Part shown: piece by piece, positions 19,560 to 29,083 of the stretch | Layout of the letters: every line of letters begins with the position of its first letter | How positions within the stretch are numbered: position 1 is the stretch's first letter | DNA from: a marine bacterium B5-7 | GTDB taxonomy: Bacteria > Pseudomonadota > Gammaproteobacteria > Arenicellales > CAJQKF01 | Reading direction: 5' to 3' | DNA length: 64,000 nucleotides | Assembly: GCA_021604525.1 (NCBI GenBank) | Contig: BQJD01000004.1 | Location: 62,001-126,000 of the forward strand | Translations under genes and position numbers: made by a program | Notes under the pieces: generated by a model | The model's input: only the letters and a program-made list of their open reading frames with translations | What the model was told of the DNA's origin: nothing | Databases searched by the model: none

Positions 19560-19965
19560 TGATATCGCAACCAGGCGATGCCAGGCTGCAAGCGTAAAGG
19601 CCTTTATATTGCCAACTCGCCCGCGAATCTCGAACTCATCCACCGCTGATAAACGCTTCGCGTTGTGGATTGCCTGATTACGGGTTGATTCGGCAATCAG
19701 TACGTGAGTACTGGTTGTCTTGTTGAACTGTTCCAGGTGCCTGGGGCCATGGGCGAGCAGCAGTCGTGCGATAGTAAATGCGGGTAGGAAACGATTGCCC
19801 AGGGTGCCGCAGCGAACATGGTGTCCTCGGAATCTGCCTTCGTAGATACCGGATACAGTATCGACATGGCCACAATGAAGGCGAGCCGGATCCCGCCGAT
19901 CAGGATTTCACTGGCATCCTGACGTTTTTTTATTGTATCTTGTATCCTGACGGGGAGCTTGGCTG
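19560..19965 (-). pseudogene. Remnant of a membrane-bound class III adenylate cyclase gene
   Basis: No intact gene exists in 19540-20045. Read on the minus strand, one frame from about 19965 to 19775 gives KLPVRIQDTIKKRQDAS, EILIGGIRLAFIVAMSILYP and TMFAAAPWAIVSY, the N-terminal membrane region of a cyclase family with several membrane helices. The similarity then moves to another frame, AFTIARLLLAHGPR, and passes directly into LEQFNKTTSTHVLIAESTR and DEFEIRGRVGNIKAFTL, which is the extreme C-terminus of a class III cyclase. The catalytic core and most of the membrane domain are missing, a start codon is lacking and there is at least one frameshift. The simplest reading is an internal deletion of several hundred codons followed by decay. 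Confidence 0.6.
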
Positions 19966-20045
19966 TCGGGCGCGTGCCTTGCAGCCAGTATGAATCCTTT
20001 TAATAAAGTCGAACACGCGTCGTCCCTTGGGTATCTGCATTGATA

Positions 20046-20192
20046 ATGGATTCAGCGGACGTTATTTCAGGCCTTACGGTGATCACCCTGACGGATGGTC
20101 ATAGTATGGATGGTCATAGTAAAGATCCCCGCAAGACCTCAATACAATCGGCGCCCACTGAAACCTCGAGACAATCCAACTATCTGCCATGA
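20046..20192 (+). CDS. Possible small protein ahead of the glycosyltransferases
   Basis: An open frame of 48 codons begins with ATG at 20046 and ends in a TGA that overlaps the next gene's ATG (ATGA). It reads MDSADVISGLTVITL at the start and is Ser/Thr-rich towards the end. It has no recognisable domain and no strong ribosome site. Two near-identical 15-base units (GGATGGTCATAGTAT and GGATGGTCATAGTAA, 20093-20122) lie within it and encode DGHSM/DGHSK. The stop/start overlap suggests it might couple translation to the glycosyltransferase; it could equally be chance. Confidence 0.25.
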   Translation: MDSADVISGLTVITLTDGHSMDGHSKDPRKTSIQSAPTETSRQSNYLP

Positions 20193-21439
20193 GTGTTTCC
20201 CATCGACTGGATAATGCCAACGTCCTGATCTATAGCCACGATTCTTTTGGACTGGGTCATCTGCGGCGTTGTCGGGAGATAGCCCATGCCCTTGTAGACC
20301 ACTACAAGGGGCTTAGAGTTCTCATATTGTCCGGGTCACCGATTATCGGCAGCTTTGATTTCAAGGCACGCGTCGACTTTGTCCGGATTCCAAGCGTGGT
20401 CAAGCTCTATAACGGCGACTACACCTCGCTTAATGAGCATATCGATCTCGTGCAAACGTTGTCGATTCGCGAATCCATCATCAATCACACGGCAAGGGTG
20501 TTCAAGCCGGACCTGTTTCTGGTCGACAAGGAGCCGCTTGGTCTGCGAGGTGAAGTCAAAAGTACCCTCGAACTGTTCCGAGGGCGCGATACACGTGTGG
20601 TTCTTGGTCTGCGCGATATCATGGATGAACCGGGTGCGCTGAAAAAGGAATGGTCGAAGCGCGACATTGCCGCAGTTCTTAAAAATTACTATGACGAGAT
20701 CTGGGTGTATGGACATCCCACCATCGGTAATCCACTCGATGGTGTCGGCTTGCCGTCACACGTTGTCGACAACCTGACCTTTACCGGATACATCATGCGC
20801 CATGTACCGGATACGCCGATGGCGGACTGGCATGTTCCCAGCGACCCCTATGTGCTTGTGACCACTGGCGGTGGTGGCGATGGCAGCGAAATGATCGATT
20901 GGGTGTTGAGAGCTTACGAAAGCGGTGAACCGATCCCATATCCGGCACTGATGGTGCTCGGTCCATTCATGTCCTCGGACACTCGCCAGGAGTTCTCAGA
21001 GCGTGCGGTGCTGCTTGACAATGTACAGGTTCAAACCTTCTCTCCCAATATGGAACGGGTAATGCAGCAAGCAGTCGCGGTTGTTGCCATGGGCGGCTAC
21101 AACACCTTCTGTGAGATCCTGTCGTTTGATAAAAAGGCACTGTTGGTACCACGGTCGAAGCCACGCCGCGAGCAGTTGATCCGTGCTGAACGCGCCAGCG
21201 AACGCGGTCTTGTGACTTATCTCGATGGCGATGGCGAACGCAGTACGCGCGATATGGTGATTGCGCTTGGCAAATTATTCGATCAACCGCTGCCATCACA
21301 TGTCGGTATCGACAACATGCTCCATGGACTCGACACGATTAACGCGCGGGTTCTGGAATTGATTGGCGGCGGTAGTGACGAACCGGATGCATCACCGGTT
21401 GATGAACTACCGGTCTCCGAGGTTTCCCCGCTCTATTGA
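20189..21439 (+). CDS. GT-B glycosyltransferase, COG4671-like (first of a pair)
   Basis: This 416-residue protein has the two-Rossmann GT-B layout of MurG/GT28-like enzymes. The N-domain opens with VLIYSHDSFGLGHLRRC, where the GxGHxxR loop sits at the acceptor/diphosphate site. The C-domain holds LVTTGGGGDG and AVVAMGGYNTFCEILSFDKK, where the GGYNT turn would face the nucleotide-sugar, followed by PRSKPRREQLIRAERASERG. It has no signal peptide or membrane helix, so it acts in the cytoplasm or at the inner face of the membrane. Donor and acceptor are unknown. It ends in a TTGA overlap with a paralogue, and the pair must be made together. Confidence 0.8.
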   Translation: MSVSHRLDNANVLIYSHDSFGLGHLRRCREIAHALVDHYKGLRVLILSGSPIIGSFDFKARVDFVRIPSVVKLYNGDYTSLNEHIDLVQTLSIRESIINHTARVFKPDLFLVDKEPLGLRGEVKSTLELFRGRDTRVVLGLRDIMDEPGALKKEWSKRDIAAVLKNYYDEIWVYGHPTIGNPLDGVGLPSHVVDNLTFTGYIMRHVPDTPMADWHVPSDPYVLVTTGGGGDGSEMIDWVLRAYESGEPIPYPALMVLGPFMSSDTRQEFSERAVLLDNVQVQTFSPNMERVMQQAVAVVAMGGYNTFCEILSFDKKALLVPRSKPRREQLIRAERASERGLVTYLDGDGERSTRDMVIALGKLFDQPLPSHVGIDNMLHGLDTINARVLELIGGGSDEPDASPVDELPVSEVSPLY

Positions 21440-22620
21440 TTCTTTTCTACGTTCAACATCTGCTCGGTAGCGGTCACGTACAGCGAATTGTTCGTATTGC
21501 CTCGGCTCTGGCTGCGCGCGGCGAGTCGGTGGCCATGATTACTGGCGGCATACCTGTTGCGGGGTTGAAAACGGATGGTATCGAGGTGATCCAGCTCGAG
21601 CCCATACGAAGTGCGGCCCTGAATTTTTCGCATCTGGTCGATAGTCATGGTTGCGCGGTTGATGCATCGATTTTCAAGCGTCGCGCCACTGTTCTCGATA
21701 CCACGTTGAAACGGCTTCGACCCGATGTCGTGGTAATTGAGACATTTCCCTTCGGCCGGCGAGCATTCCGGAGTGAAATCGGTTCTTTTCTGAATACCGC
21801 TAAATCCTTTAGTCCGGCGCCGATGATCGTGTCATCGGTTCGCGATATCCTGCAGCGTCGTGTGGACAAGCGTGAGGCTGAGACCGTCGATTGGTTACAG
21901 CGTCACTTTAACGCAGTCATGGTGCATGGCGACCCGCGAGTGATTCGTCTTGAGGATTCGTTCGCTCGCGCCGCTGAGGTAATCGAAGCACTTAAAGATA
22001 ATCTGGTTTACACCGGTTATATCTCTGCACCGACGTTTATGCGCAACACGGCGAGGCGCGATGAGACCCCTCGCGAAATCATCGTCACAGCCGGCGGTGG
22101 TGCAGCCGGGCTGAAGCTCTATCAGACAGCGCTTGCCGTGGCGATGAATCACCCAATTGATCACCACTGGCGTTTTCTGGTAGGCGGGGGAGTCGGAGAA
22201 GACGACTTCAGATCGCTGCAACGCGGTGCTGGCAAACAGATCTTTGTCGAGCGTAACCGCAACGATTTTCTCGAGCTTATCAGTGCATCGCGATTGGTGA
22301 TCTGCCAGGCGGGATACAATACTGTGACAGATCTGCTGGTGAGTGGCGCCCGTGCCCTGACCATACCGTTTGAAGGATCTGGTGAGACCGAGCAGCGCAT
22401 GCGCGCAGAGCGATTCGTTAAACTCGGATACCTTCATATGTTGAGTGAAGATCGATTATCAATTGATTCTTTAGGTGATGCGGTGACTAAATTAACGAGT
22501 TGTTCCGTCACAATTGCCGAGGCTAGTCATATTGATTATCCAGCAATCGACCTAAACGGCGTCACTCAATCTGCCGACTGGCTGAGTCGCTGCATCTGGC
22601 GCATAAAACAAAGTCGTTGA
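21436..22620 (+). CDS. GT-B glycosyltransferase, COG4671-like (second of a pair)
   Basis: The 394-residue product is a paralogue of the preceding gene with the same landmarks: ILFYVQHLLGSGHVQRIVRI at the N-terminus, REIIVTAGGGAAGLKLY in the linker, and LVICQAGYNTVTDLLVSG with EGSGETEQRMRAERFVKLG in the C-domain. The start is a TTG whose last two bases are shared with the TGA of the upstream gene (TTGA, 21436-21439), so translation depends on the first gene. The two proteins differ enough to have distinct substrates or to form a heterodimer. No flippase, polymerase or lipid-carrier gene is adjacent to indicate the glycan. Confidence 0.8.
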   Translation: MILFYVQHLLGSGHVQRIVRIASALAARGESVAMITGGIPVAGLKTDGIEVIQLEPIRSAALNFSHLVDSHGCAVDASIFKRRATVLDTTLKRLRPDVVVIETFPFGRRAFRSEIGSFLNTAKSFSPAPMIVSSVRDILQRRVDKREAETVDWLQRHFNAVMVHGDPRVIRLEDSFARAAEVIEALKDNLVYTGYISAPTFMRNTARRDETPREIIVTAGGGAAGLKLYQTALAVAMNHPIDHHWRFLVGGGVGEDDFRSLQRGAGKQIFVERNRNDFLELISASRLVICQAGYNTVTDLLVSGARALTIPFEGSGETEQRMRAERFVKLGYLHMLSEDRLSIDSLGDAVTKLTSCSVTIAEASHIDYPAIDLNGVTQSADWLSRCIWRIKQSR

Positions 22621-22781
22621 TTGCGATACAATTGCGCTTGTACTTGAAGCGCCTGTGGGTTGTCATCAGATAATGTGAGATTCCATGGGCGCGCCACTAA
22701 ATTGTTGCCTCTTCACGGAATTGCTCGACCAATTGTTGCAACGTCCGTAGCGGCGATACCATCAATCTCACGCGAGATACA

Positions 22782-23810
22782 ATGAACATACTTAAACAAC
22801 TCCTTGAAACACGTCCCTGGCTGCTGGCTGACGGCGCGACCGGCACCAACTATTTTGAAATGGGATTAGGCCCGGGAGATGCACCGGAGTTGTGGAATGT
22901 TGATCACACGGACCGGGTGCTGGATCTGCATCGACGCTTCATCGACGCCGGTTCAGATATCATTTTGACCAACACCTTCGGTGGCAGCAGTTATCGCCTG
23001 AAGCTGCATAAAGCAGAATCCCGCGTCAACGAGTTGAATCGCGCTGCTGCAGAACTCGCCCGACAGGCGGCTGACGAGTCTTCACGCCCCATCGTGGTTG
23101 CCGGTTCGATCGGCCCGACCGGTGAAATTCTTCAACCGGTTGGAACCTTGTCTCATGCCGACGCGGTGGCTGCTTTTCGCGAGCAGGCGCGTGGCCTGAA
23201 GGAAGGTGGAGTCGACGTACTCTGGCTTGAAACCCTGTCATCGACTGAAGAACTCATGGCTGCAACCGAGGCGGCAGACCTGGTGGGTATGGACTATGTA
23301 TCCACCTTGAGTTTCGATACCAACGGCAACACCATGATGGGCGTGACACCGGGGGCGCTTGCGCAAACCTGCCGTACGCTCGTTCCTGCACCATTGGCCT
23401 TCGGTACCAACTGTGGTGTCGGCGCATCTGAAGTGGTGGCTACCATTCTCACCATGAGTGAGTCGCTGAATGACCCGACCGCAATCCTGGTAGCCAAGGC
23501 AAATTGCGGAATCCCGGAATACCAGGATGGCAAGATCGTCTACAACGGTACGCCCGAACTGATGGCGCGTTATGCGGTGATGGCGCGTAATACCGGTGCG
23601 CGCCTCATCGGTGGTTGCTGCGGCACATCGCCCGAGCATATTGCAGCGATGCGGGCAGCACTTGAATCATCTACCGAGGGCGAACCCCCGACAATGGATG
23701 AGATTGTGGCATCGTTAGGGCCAATCAGCGATGGTGCGAGGCGCCGCGGCGAACCTGATGTGAATCATGTGCCACGGCGTTCCTCACGTCGTCGCCGCTC
23801 CAGCGATTAG
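22782..23810 (+). CDS. bmt: Betaine--homocysteine S-methyltransferase (cobalamin-independent)
   Basis: The 342-residue zinc enzyme methylates homocysteine to methionine, with glycine betaine the likely donor. The homocysteine-methyltransferase barrel begins LLADGATGTNYFEMGLGPGD. Zinc ligands are the cysteine of GTNCGVGASE and the paired cysteines of GGCCGTSPEHIAAM. ILTNTFGGSS and VAGSIGPTGEI are also typical. The last 20 residues, beyond the barrel, are very basic (PRRSSRRRRSSD). S-methylmethionine or another methyl donor is possible. I looked for a SAH or SAM riboswitch in the 160-base leader and recognised none. Confidence 0.85.
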   Translation: MNILKQLLETRPWLLADGATGTNYFEMGLGPGDAPELWNVDHTDRVLDLHRRFIDAGSDIILTNTFGGSSYRLKLHKAESRVNELNRAAAELARQAADESSRPIVVAGSIGPTGEILQPVGTLSHADAVAAFREQARGLKEGGVDVLWLETLSSTEELMAATEAADLVGMDYVSTLSFDTNGNTMMGVTPGALAQTCRTLVPAPLAFGTNCGVGASEVVATILTMSESLNDPTAILVAKANCGIPEYQDGKIVYNGTPELMARYAVMARNTGARLIGGCCGTSPEHIAAMRAALESSTEGEPPTMDEIVASLGPISDGARRRGEPDVNHVPRRSSRRRRSSD

Positions 23811-23854
23811 AACCTGTCTCAACATGGCTGCCACTCATCTGGAGTCAGGTTCTA
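23808..23854 (+). terminator. Hairpin after the betaine-homocysteine methyltransferase gene
   Basis: TAGAACCTG (23808-23816, including the stop codon) pairs with CAGGTTCTA (23846-23854); CTC/GAG can extend the stem after one mismatch. The following bases (GTCAGTTTGG) are only weakly T-rich, so termination would be partial. Confidence 0.35.
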
Positions 23855-23988
23855 GTCAGTTTGGATTTCGGTCGCTTTGATTTAGTCCCATGGCGAGGCC
23901 CATCGTGCCGTACTGGAAGCGCGTCAATCTAATCATGCGTTTATTTGTGACACCGTGTGCTTTAGGGCATTTGTCATAAGGAGTATTT

Positions 23989-24915
23989 GTGAAGCATCTT
24001 TTCCTGATGAACCCGCTGTCGACGGTGAAGCCGTGGAAGGACACCACCTACCATTTGATGTTGGCAGCGGCAGAGCGTGATCACGATGTCTACATGGCTG
24101 CGCAGAACGATCTTACCTTAAGGCACGATGTATTATTTGCATCGGTGGTAGCTGTCACGGTGTTCGACAATCATGATAAGCCGTTTGAAACAGGCGCACC
24201 TTCTTACGTTGAGGTCGCCTCATTCGATTGTGTATGGGAACGAACTGATCCGCCGTTTAACCGGCGGTATCTTTACACCACGCTGCTGCTTGATTTTCTG
24301 CCGGAACCAGTTCGTGTAATCAATCGTCCTTCGGCGATTCGCGACTTTAACGAGAAACTGGCGGCACTCAAGTTTCCGTCCTTTACTCCAGGAACGCTGG
24401 TCACCGCCGATCCGAACGAGATACGCCAGTTTATTGGCGAACATGGACGAATCACCCTGAAACCGGTTGATGGTCACGGCGGTAAGGGGGTGGAGTTCTG
24501 TGATGCCAACAGCAAAGACCTGACCGGTATTCTGGAGCGGGTAACCGCACAGGGTACGAAGTGGACCATTGCGCAACAGTATCTCGCGGCCGCCAGCGAG
24601 GGTGACAAACGGATTCTGTTACTCGATGGCGAACCTATAGGAGCAATTCTGCGAGTACATGCCGAGGGTAAGGAACTCAATAATCTCGACGCGGGTGGCA
24701 CTGCAAATCCAACTGAGCTCACTGAACGGGACCATGATATATCTGCCGCCGTTGGTCCGGTACTACAGCAAGCAGGTATCGTTTTTGCGGGTATTGATAT
24801 TATCGGCGGCCTGCTGATCGAGGTGAATGTCACCAGTCCCACCGGACTTCAGGAAGCCTCGAAATTTTCAGGCAAGGCATTAAACCACCGTATTATCGAA
24901 TCACTGGAAGGGTGA
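23989..24915 (+). CDS. gshB: Glutathione synthetase
   Basis: The 308-residue ATP-grasp enzyme joins gamma-glutamylcysteine and glycine. Landmarks are RTDPPFNRRYLYTTLLLD, RVINRPSAIRDFNEKLAAL, the ATP-grasp TLKPVDGHGGKGVEF, EGDKRILLLDGEPIGA, FAGIDIIGGLLIEVNVTSPT with its metal-binding Glu and Asn, and the C-terminal helix. The start is GTG at 23989 with AAGGAG seven bases before it. It is slightly shorter than E. coli GshB (about 316). gshA is not in this window. Glutathione reductase and a glutaredoxin-like gene lie 5-9 kb downstream. Confidence 0.93.
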   Translation: MKHLFLMNPLSTVKPWKDTTYHLMLAAAERDHDVYMAAQNDLTLRHDVLFASVVAVTVFDNHDKPFETGAPSYVEVASFDCVWERTDPPFNRRYLYTTLLLDFLPEPVRVINRPSAIRDFNEKLAALKFPSFTPGTLVTADPNEIRQFIGEHGRITLKPVDGHGGKGVEFCDANSKDLTGILERVTAQGTKWTIAQQYLAAASEGDKRILLLDGEPIGAILRVHAEGKELNNLDAGGTANPTELTERDHDISAAVGPVLQQAGIVFAGIDIIGGLLIEVNVTSPTGLQEASKFSGKALNHRIIESLEG

Positions 24916-25534
24916 TCCCCATGCGCATTTGTTGTTGTCGCCAACTCACGGTTGGCACGATGATATCCAGGCTGTCGGGATAATCTACAGAGCATCCAAT
25001 CTTCCGAATTTACCGCTGCCCGTTCGTCACATGATGAAAACTTACCGAAATAGTGTTCATACGCCAAAATGATAACAGCGCAGATTCGATATCGTCGGCC
25101 ACGGCCCGGCGAAATGTAACTTGGGTGCGTTATTGATCCCGGCGGTTCCGATGAGAAATGTTAAAATGCGGCCGGCGTTGCGTCCCGGTCACTTGATTTT
25201 GCATGATAACGAACAGGAAATCTGTTAAGTACACGCCGCGCATACAGCCGTAGCAACTCGGAATAATTCCATTTTGCCGGGTTATGTTTACCAGAGCCCA
25301 TCTCAAGACGAGCAAATGCCGCATAGACAAGGTAAATGGGAGAAACCGCGTAATTTACCCATGTAAATGAGCAATTGAGCGAGCATTTGACACCGTACAG
25401 GTGGGTTGCAGCCATTTTGAGATAGGTTCCAAGGACACAGGGGTCATTGCCGTCAACAAGGTACGACTCCGACAGGGAGAGTAGCCGCATGATGTTGAAT
25501 CGACATATTGAGTTGACAGGCAGTTCCCGTATCC
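24916..25534. other. Long intergenic region between gshB and the cyclase-TPR gene
   Basis: The region holds no gene I can support. A 6-bp hairpin (GCCAAC/GTTGGC, 24940-24956) lies 25 bases after the gshB stop without a T run. TGTTAAAAT at 25159-25167 looks like an extended -10 on the plus strand. A minus-strand open frame (25161-25490, 109 codons) matches no family I know, lacks a ribosome site and is probably chance. Confidence 0.4.
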
Positions 25535-27352
25535 ATGGATGATACGCGCCGTAAGCTGACTGCCATCCTGGTCGCTGACGTCAAGGGTTATACCCGCTTG
25601 ATGGAACGTGACGAAGAAAGCACCCGGATTCTTATTAATCTCCATCGCCAGCGGTTCAAGGAAATCTGTCGTACTGTCGACGGACGGATTATCGATACAT
25701 CAGGCGATAGTATTCTTGCAGATTTTCCAAGCGTCCAGGCAGCGGTCGAATCTGCGGTCGCATTTCAAACAAATGGTGAATCAATACAGATAGACATCGA
25801 GCCTCGGAACCAGATGGTTTTTCGGGTTGGCGTGCATGTCGGCGATGTTATTGACGACGGTAAAAGTATCTATGGCGATGCGGTGAATACCGCAGCGCAC
25901 ATCCAGTCGCTGGCAACACCGGGTGGGGTGTGCGTGTCCGGTGCTGTGCGTGAGTTGGTTGAGGGACGTGTTGCAATGAACTTCGAGTTCATGCGCGAAC
26001 AACGGGTTAAAAACCGTCGACGTCTGGTGCAAGTCTTCAAGGTGTGCATCGGTCCCGATGCCGGCGGTAATATCGACCCGAAATCGCCGCGGTTATGGCG
26101 GGCGACTGGATCCATGCATCCTGGAATTGCGGTGCTGCCGTTCGTAAGCCTTGACGGTGGCACGGACAATCAATATCTGGGCGACGGAATTGCCGAAGAT
26201 ATCATTGTTGATTTATCACGGTTTCGATCAATCCAGGTACTGGCGCGAACGACATCATTTTCATTTCGTAACATCGATGATCGTTTTCAGAAGCTACACG
26301 ATGAACTGGGTGTTGACTATGCCCTTGAAGGCAGCATTCGGGCTGTAGGCGGCAAGGTCCGTATCAATGCGCAACTGGTGGATTGCGATTCCGGCAAGCA
26401 GTTATGGGGAGATCGATACACCCACGATGCCGGGGCAATATTCGAAGTCCAGGATGAAGTTGTCAGCATGATTGTCAGCATGCTCGAGAACCGCTTGTTG
26501 AAAAAGCGCGCGCCTATCGTGTCGAGCTCGGTTACCCACCGGGCCTACGACTATTGGCTGCGTGGTAATCGTCTCCTCGAACGAGGCGCCAAAGAGAATA
26601 ACGAGCTTGCGGAAAGCTTCTTCAACAAGGCGCTTGAACTCGATGCGAAATTCTCACGAGCATACACGTCGCTGGCCACCATTCTGTTCCAAAGGGCAAC
26701 CCTATTGCCGGGGGAGGATGAATGGCGCTCCGATGTCGACCGTGCGTTTGATCTATGTGTAAAGGCGTTGGAGATTGATCCGGCGGACGGCCGTGCACAC
26801 GCCCATGCCGGTTGGGGATGCCTGTTAAAAGCTAATCATGCGGGGGCAATCCATCACTATGAAATGGCTGGCGATCTTAATCCCAACGATGCCGATATAC
26901 TCATATCGAGGGCGCGTGCATTAGCATTTCTCGGGTCAGCTCCGGAGGGGTTGGTACTTGCTTGGCGTGCAATCCGATTGAACCCTGTTCATCCCGGTTA
27001 TTATCTTGAGCATCTCGCCATCGTTCAGTTCCTCGCGAGGCGCTTCGATGATTGTGTTCATACGTTGACTCAGTCTCCGCCGGTGTCACCGGAAGGTTCC
27101 GCGATGCTGGCGGCGGCCTGTAGTCATACGGGCGCTATCGATATGGCGCATGGTGCCGTGGCTGATTATCTTCAGGTTGTGCGTGCCAACTGGCGGGGCA
27201 ACATCTCGCCTGACACCGAACAGTGTATGCAGTGGCTTGGCAGAGTATTGCCGATTCGTGCGAGAGCTGACCGGCAACTATTATTTAACGCGCTCGAGAC
27301 GGTAGGCCTCGGACCACTAGCTGCTGAGTTGAGTCAACCGTTCGAGGCTTGA
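25535..27352 (+). CDS. Class III adenylate cyclase-like domain with FlgO/TolB-type and TPR domains
   Basis: This 605-residue cytoplasmic protein has three parts. Residues 8-170 are a class III nucleotide cyclase domain: AILVADVKGYTRLM holds metal ligand D15 and DTSGDSILADF holds D58. Residues about 190-330 match the domain commonly following it (GIAVLPFVSLDGG, YLGDGIAEDIIVDLSRFRSI, YALEGSIRAVGGKVRINAQL). The rest is TPR-like helices (SFFNKALELDAKFSRAYTSL, CVKALEIDPADGRAHAHAGW). The transition-state motif reads N118-TAA-H122, with His where active cyclases have Arg, and the position that usually selects adenine (before IYGD) is Ser. Activity is therefore doubtful. It is followed by htrA with a 173-base gap. 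Confidence 0.82.
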   Translation: MDDTRRKLTAILVADVKGYTRLMERDEESTRILINLHRQRFKEICRTVDGRIIDTSGDSILADFPSVQAAVESAVAFQTNGESIQIDIEPRNQMVFRVGVHVGDVIDDGKSIYGDAVNTAAHIQSLATPGGVCVSGAVRELVEGRVAMNFEFMREQRVKNRRRLVQVFKVCIGPDAGGNIDPKSPRLWRATGSMHPGIAVLPFVSLDGGTDNQYLGDGIAEDIIVDLSRFRSIQVLARTTSFSFRNIDDRFQKLHDELGVDYALEGSIRAVGGKVRINAQLVDCDSGKQLWGDRYTHDAGAIFEVQDEVVSMIVSMLENRLLKKRAPIVSSSVTHRAYDYWLRGNRLLERGAKENNELAESFFNKALELDAKFSRAYTSLATILFQRATLLPGEDEWRSDVDRAFDLCVKALEIDPADGRAHAHAGWGCLLKANHAGAIHHYEMAGDLNPNDADILISRARALAFLGSAPEGLVLAWRAIRLNPVHPGYYLEHLAIVQFLARRFDDCVHTLTQSPPVSPEGSAMLAAACSHTGAIDMAHGAVADYLQVVRANWRGNISPDTEQCMQWLGRVLPIRARADRQLLFNALETVGLGPLAAELSQPFEA

Positions 27353-27525
27353 GTGGCTTTACCATTTGGTCATTTACGACCCTTTAACTTTAGAATTTGT
27401 CTTCAGCATTCATAATAATCGCTGATCGAAGGGGATAGGCGTGTCAGTATGTTGTTATTGGCACGTCCTGGTCACACTTCGCATAGTATGTGATTCAATA
27501 TGAAGCAGCTCTAAAGGTAGTACAA

Positions 27526-28965
<1,440 letters not shown>

Positions 28966-28991
28966 CAAACTGATCGGCTTTATCCTGCACG

Positions 28992-29023
28992 AGGCCCCGG
29001 TACTTTTGTACCGGGGCCTTTTC
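28992..29023 (+). terminator. Strong rho-independent terminator after htrA
   Basis: A perfect 12-bp GC-rich stem (AGGCCCCGGTAC, 28992-29003, with GTACCGGGGCCT, 29008-29019) and a TTTT loop are followed by a short T run. It is 26 bases beyond the htrA stop and separates it from the convergent gor gene. Confidence 0.9.
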
Positions 29024-29083
29024 TACGAGTCGCTGTATAAGTGGCCGCACACATCGTCGCGCACTATCTGTCAATTGTATGAC

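Noticed and set aside
22621-22781. Possible SAH or SAM riboswitch before the betaine-homocysteine methyltransferase gene
   Set aside because: I could not find the paired conserved elements of either class; the leader shows only short AT-rich repeats.
25161-25490. Minus-strand open frame of 109 codons upstream of the cyclase-TPR gene
   Set aside because: No ribosome site, no recognisable family and low-quality composition; kept only as a note in the intergenic entry.
27353-27525. Possible sigma-E promoter before htrA (AACTT core near 27390)
   Set aside because: The AACTT core is present but no matching -10 element lies at the required spacing.
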